A stretch of DNA of 7,022 nucleotides from Spirochaetaceae bacterium (lineage in GTDB: Bacteria > Spirochaetota > Spirochaetia > DSM-27196 > PWMO01): contig PWMO01000364.1 of the NCBI GenBank assembly GCA_003558175.1, positions 1-7,022 on the forward strand, in the 5' to 3' direction. Below, in pieces: positions 6,779 to 7,022 of the stretch. Numbering within the stretch: the first letter of the stretch is position 1; every line of letters begins with the position of its first letter. Position numbers and translations under genes: made by a program. Below the pieces are notes generated by a model. It saw only the letters and a list, made by a program, of their open reading frames with translations, did not search any database and was not told where the DNA came from.

Positions 6779-6862
6779 TAGGGGGTACACAGGAGTGGCG
6801 CGCTGCGCTCACCCGAGCTGCCACGCACTGCCGCAGCGCACCACTCCGACACCCGTCCCCTA
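6779..6862. repeat. Large two-tier inverted repeat (16-bp arms plus outer 6-bp stem)
   Basis: The left arm 6792-6807 (GGAGTGGCGCGCTGCG) and right arm 6832-6847 (CGCAGCGCACCACTCC) pair at 15 of 16 positions; the exception is C/A on the plus strand, which becomes a G-U pair in a minus-strand RNA. A 24-base loop lies between them. Outside, TAGGGG (6779-6784) pairs with CCCCTA (6857-6862) across an asymmetric internal loop. It has no T tract in either direction, so it does not look like a standard terminator. It could be a REP-like mobile palindrome, a structured leader of the small ORF downstream, or a protein-binding site. Confidence 0.6.
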
Positions 6863-6863
6863 C

Positions 6864-6868
6864 GGAGG
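6864..6868 (+). promoter_or_regulatory. Strong Shine-Dalgarno before a 26-codon ORF
   Basis: GGAGG lies eight bases before the ATG at 6877 and starts two bases after the outer stem of the large inverted repeat ends. A CCCCC run at 6870-6874, just after it, could pair with the GGGGG at 6781-6785 as an alternative to the outer stem, which would enclose the site in the structure. Confidence 0.4.
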
Positions 6869-6876
6869 TCCCCCGC

Positions 6877-6957
6877 ATGAGCCCACGTGTACCGGTCCTC
6901 GCCACCGCAGAAGCCACCCTCCCGTCTCGCGCTGCCGATAGCGGGAGCGGCGCCTAA
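6877..6957 (+). CDS. Possible small ORF of 26 codons
   Basis: The ATG at 6877 opens a 26-residue frame ending in TAA (6955-6957). The product begins MSPRVPVLATAEATLP and continues SRAADSGSGA: rich in Ala, Ser and Pro, with no membrane segment, no cysteines and no family I recognise. The only positive evidence is the well-placed GGAGG and the structured sequence before it. It could be a leader peptide for something beyond the right edge, a real microprotein, or chance in GC-rich DNA. The stop is immediately followed by the putative insertion-sequence end, so if that element is real, the frame may be a gene cut short by insertion or simply unrelated sequence. Confidence 0.25.
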   Translation: MSPRVPVLATAEATLPSRAADSGSGA

Positions 6958-7022
6958 CCCGGATTTCTCATGAATAGGTAGAAAAGGCCCCGCCTTTCTG
7001 GCATAATTGGTTTACCACAAAC
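6958..7022 (+). mobile_element. Possible left end of an IS1380-like insertion sequence, continuing past the window
   Basis: From about 6958 the base composition turns AT-rich compared with the flanking GC-rich DNA. The stretch opens CCCGGATTTCTCATGAATAG, which by memory resembles terminal sequences of IS1380-family elements (starting with CC and containing GATT). A compact hairpin AAAGGC-CCC-GCCTTT (6983-6997) and a -10-like CATAAT (7002-7007) follow, as expected before a plus-strand transposase start beyond 7022. No transposase codons, second terminal repeat or target duplication is visible, so this is tentative. An ordinary AT-rich promoter region of the next gene is the main alternative. 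Confidence 0.35.
6983..6997. repeat. Hairpin AAAGGC-CCC-GCCTTT
   Basis: A perfect 6-bp stem with a three-base loop, extendable with a bulge through flanking A-rich and T-rich bases. On the minus strand the stem ends in CCTTTTCT, a weak terminator-like tail for a gene entering from the right. On the plus strand it sits just before the CATAAT box and may instead be part of a mobile-element end. Confidence 0.4.

Larger units (their letters stand above)
6557..7022. other. Right-end non-coding region (no long gene)
   Basis: This 466-base stretch has no credible long ORF on either strand. It contains the larA2 promoter, a TCCGAA/TTCGGA hairpin (6630-6643), a run of small A-rich hairpins (6718-6767), a large inverted repeat (6779-6862), a 26-codon ORF with a strong Shine-Dalgarno (6877-6957) and a possible insertion-sequence end (from about 6958). 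The individual parts are given separately. Confidence 0.6.

Noticed and set aside
6779..6958. Integron attC site (a GCCTAAC core-like heptamer occurs at 6952-6958)
   Set aside because: No matching GTTRRRY core is found at a suitable distance, and the large palindrome lacks the attC arrangement of simple sites and extrahelical bases.
1..7022. CRISPR arrays, tRNA or rRNA genes, and larB/larC/larE cofactor genes
   Set aside because: I looked for regularly spaced direct repeats, tRNA-like arms and the cofactor-synthesis proteins and found none in the window.

Overview
The window carries the distal part of a plus-strand transport and catabolism operon, one convergent minus-strand gene, and a 466-base non-coding right end. 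GC content is moderately high, Shine-Dalgarno sites are ordinary, and the transporter is a DctPQM-type TRAP system. This suggests a free-living heterotrophic bacterium, probably with a Gram-negative envelope because the transporter uses a periplasmic binding protein. I cannot assign a phylum from the sequence alone.

Layout from left to right: the 3' end of a TRAP solute-binding protein gene (dctP, stop at 203); the small TRAP permease dctQ (306-788); the large TRAP permease dctM (792-2081); a LarA/DUF2088 family nickel-pincer racemase or epimerase (2089-3531), here called LarA1; and a long M20 zinc hydrolase (3569-5206). All are on the plus strand, mostly with small gaps and visible Shine-Dalgarno sites, so they look like one operon. 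A second LarA homologue, LarA2 (6556-5237), is on the minus strand and converges on the M20 gene with only 30 bases between the stop codons. It has its own good sigma70-type promoter with a perfect 10-base palindrome across the -35/spacer junction.

Working model (inference): the TRAP system imports an organic acid, probably a 2-hydroxy acid or a conjugate of one. The M20 enzyme hydrolyses an amide bond and one or both LarA proteins change the configuration of the hydroxylated carbon. LarA1 keeps the full set of known catalytic positions (Asp/Arg, two His bases, the cofactor Lys, the Ni-ligand His, and a Gln-x-x-Lys pair). LarA2 keeps the cofactor-binding Lys and His residues but has Ala and Val where the Gln/Lys pair should be, so it probably handles a different substrate or reaction. 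The cofactor genes larB, larC and larE are not in the window and must lie elsewhere.

The right end (6557-7022) has no recognisable long gene. It holds the larA2 promoter, several hairpins, a striking 16-bp-arm inverted repeat inside an outer 6-bp stem, a 26-codon ORF with a strong Shine-Dalgarno, and, at the edge, what may be the left end of an IS1380-like element.
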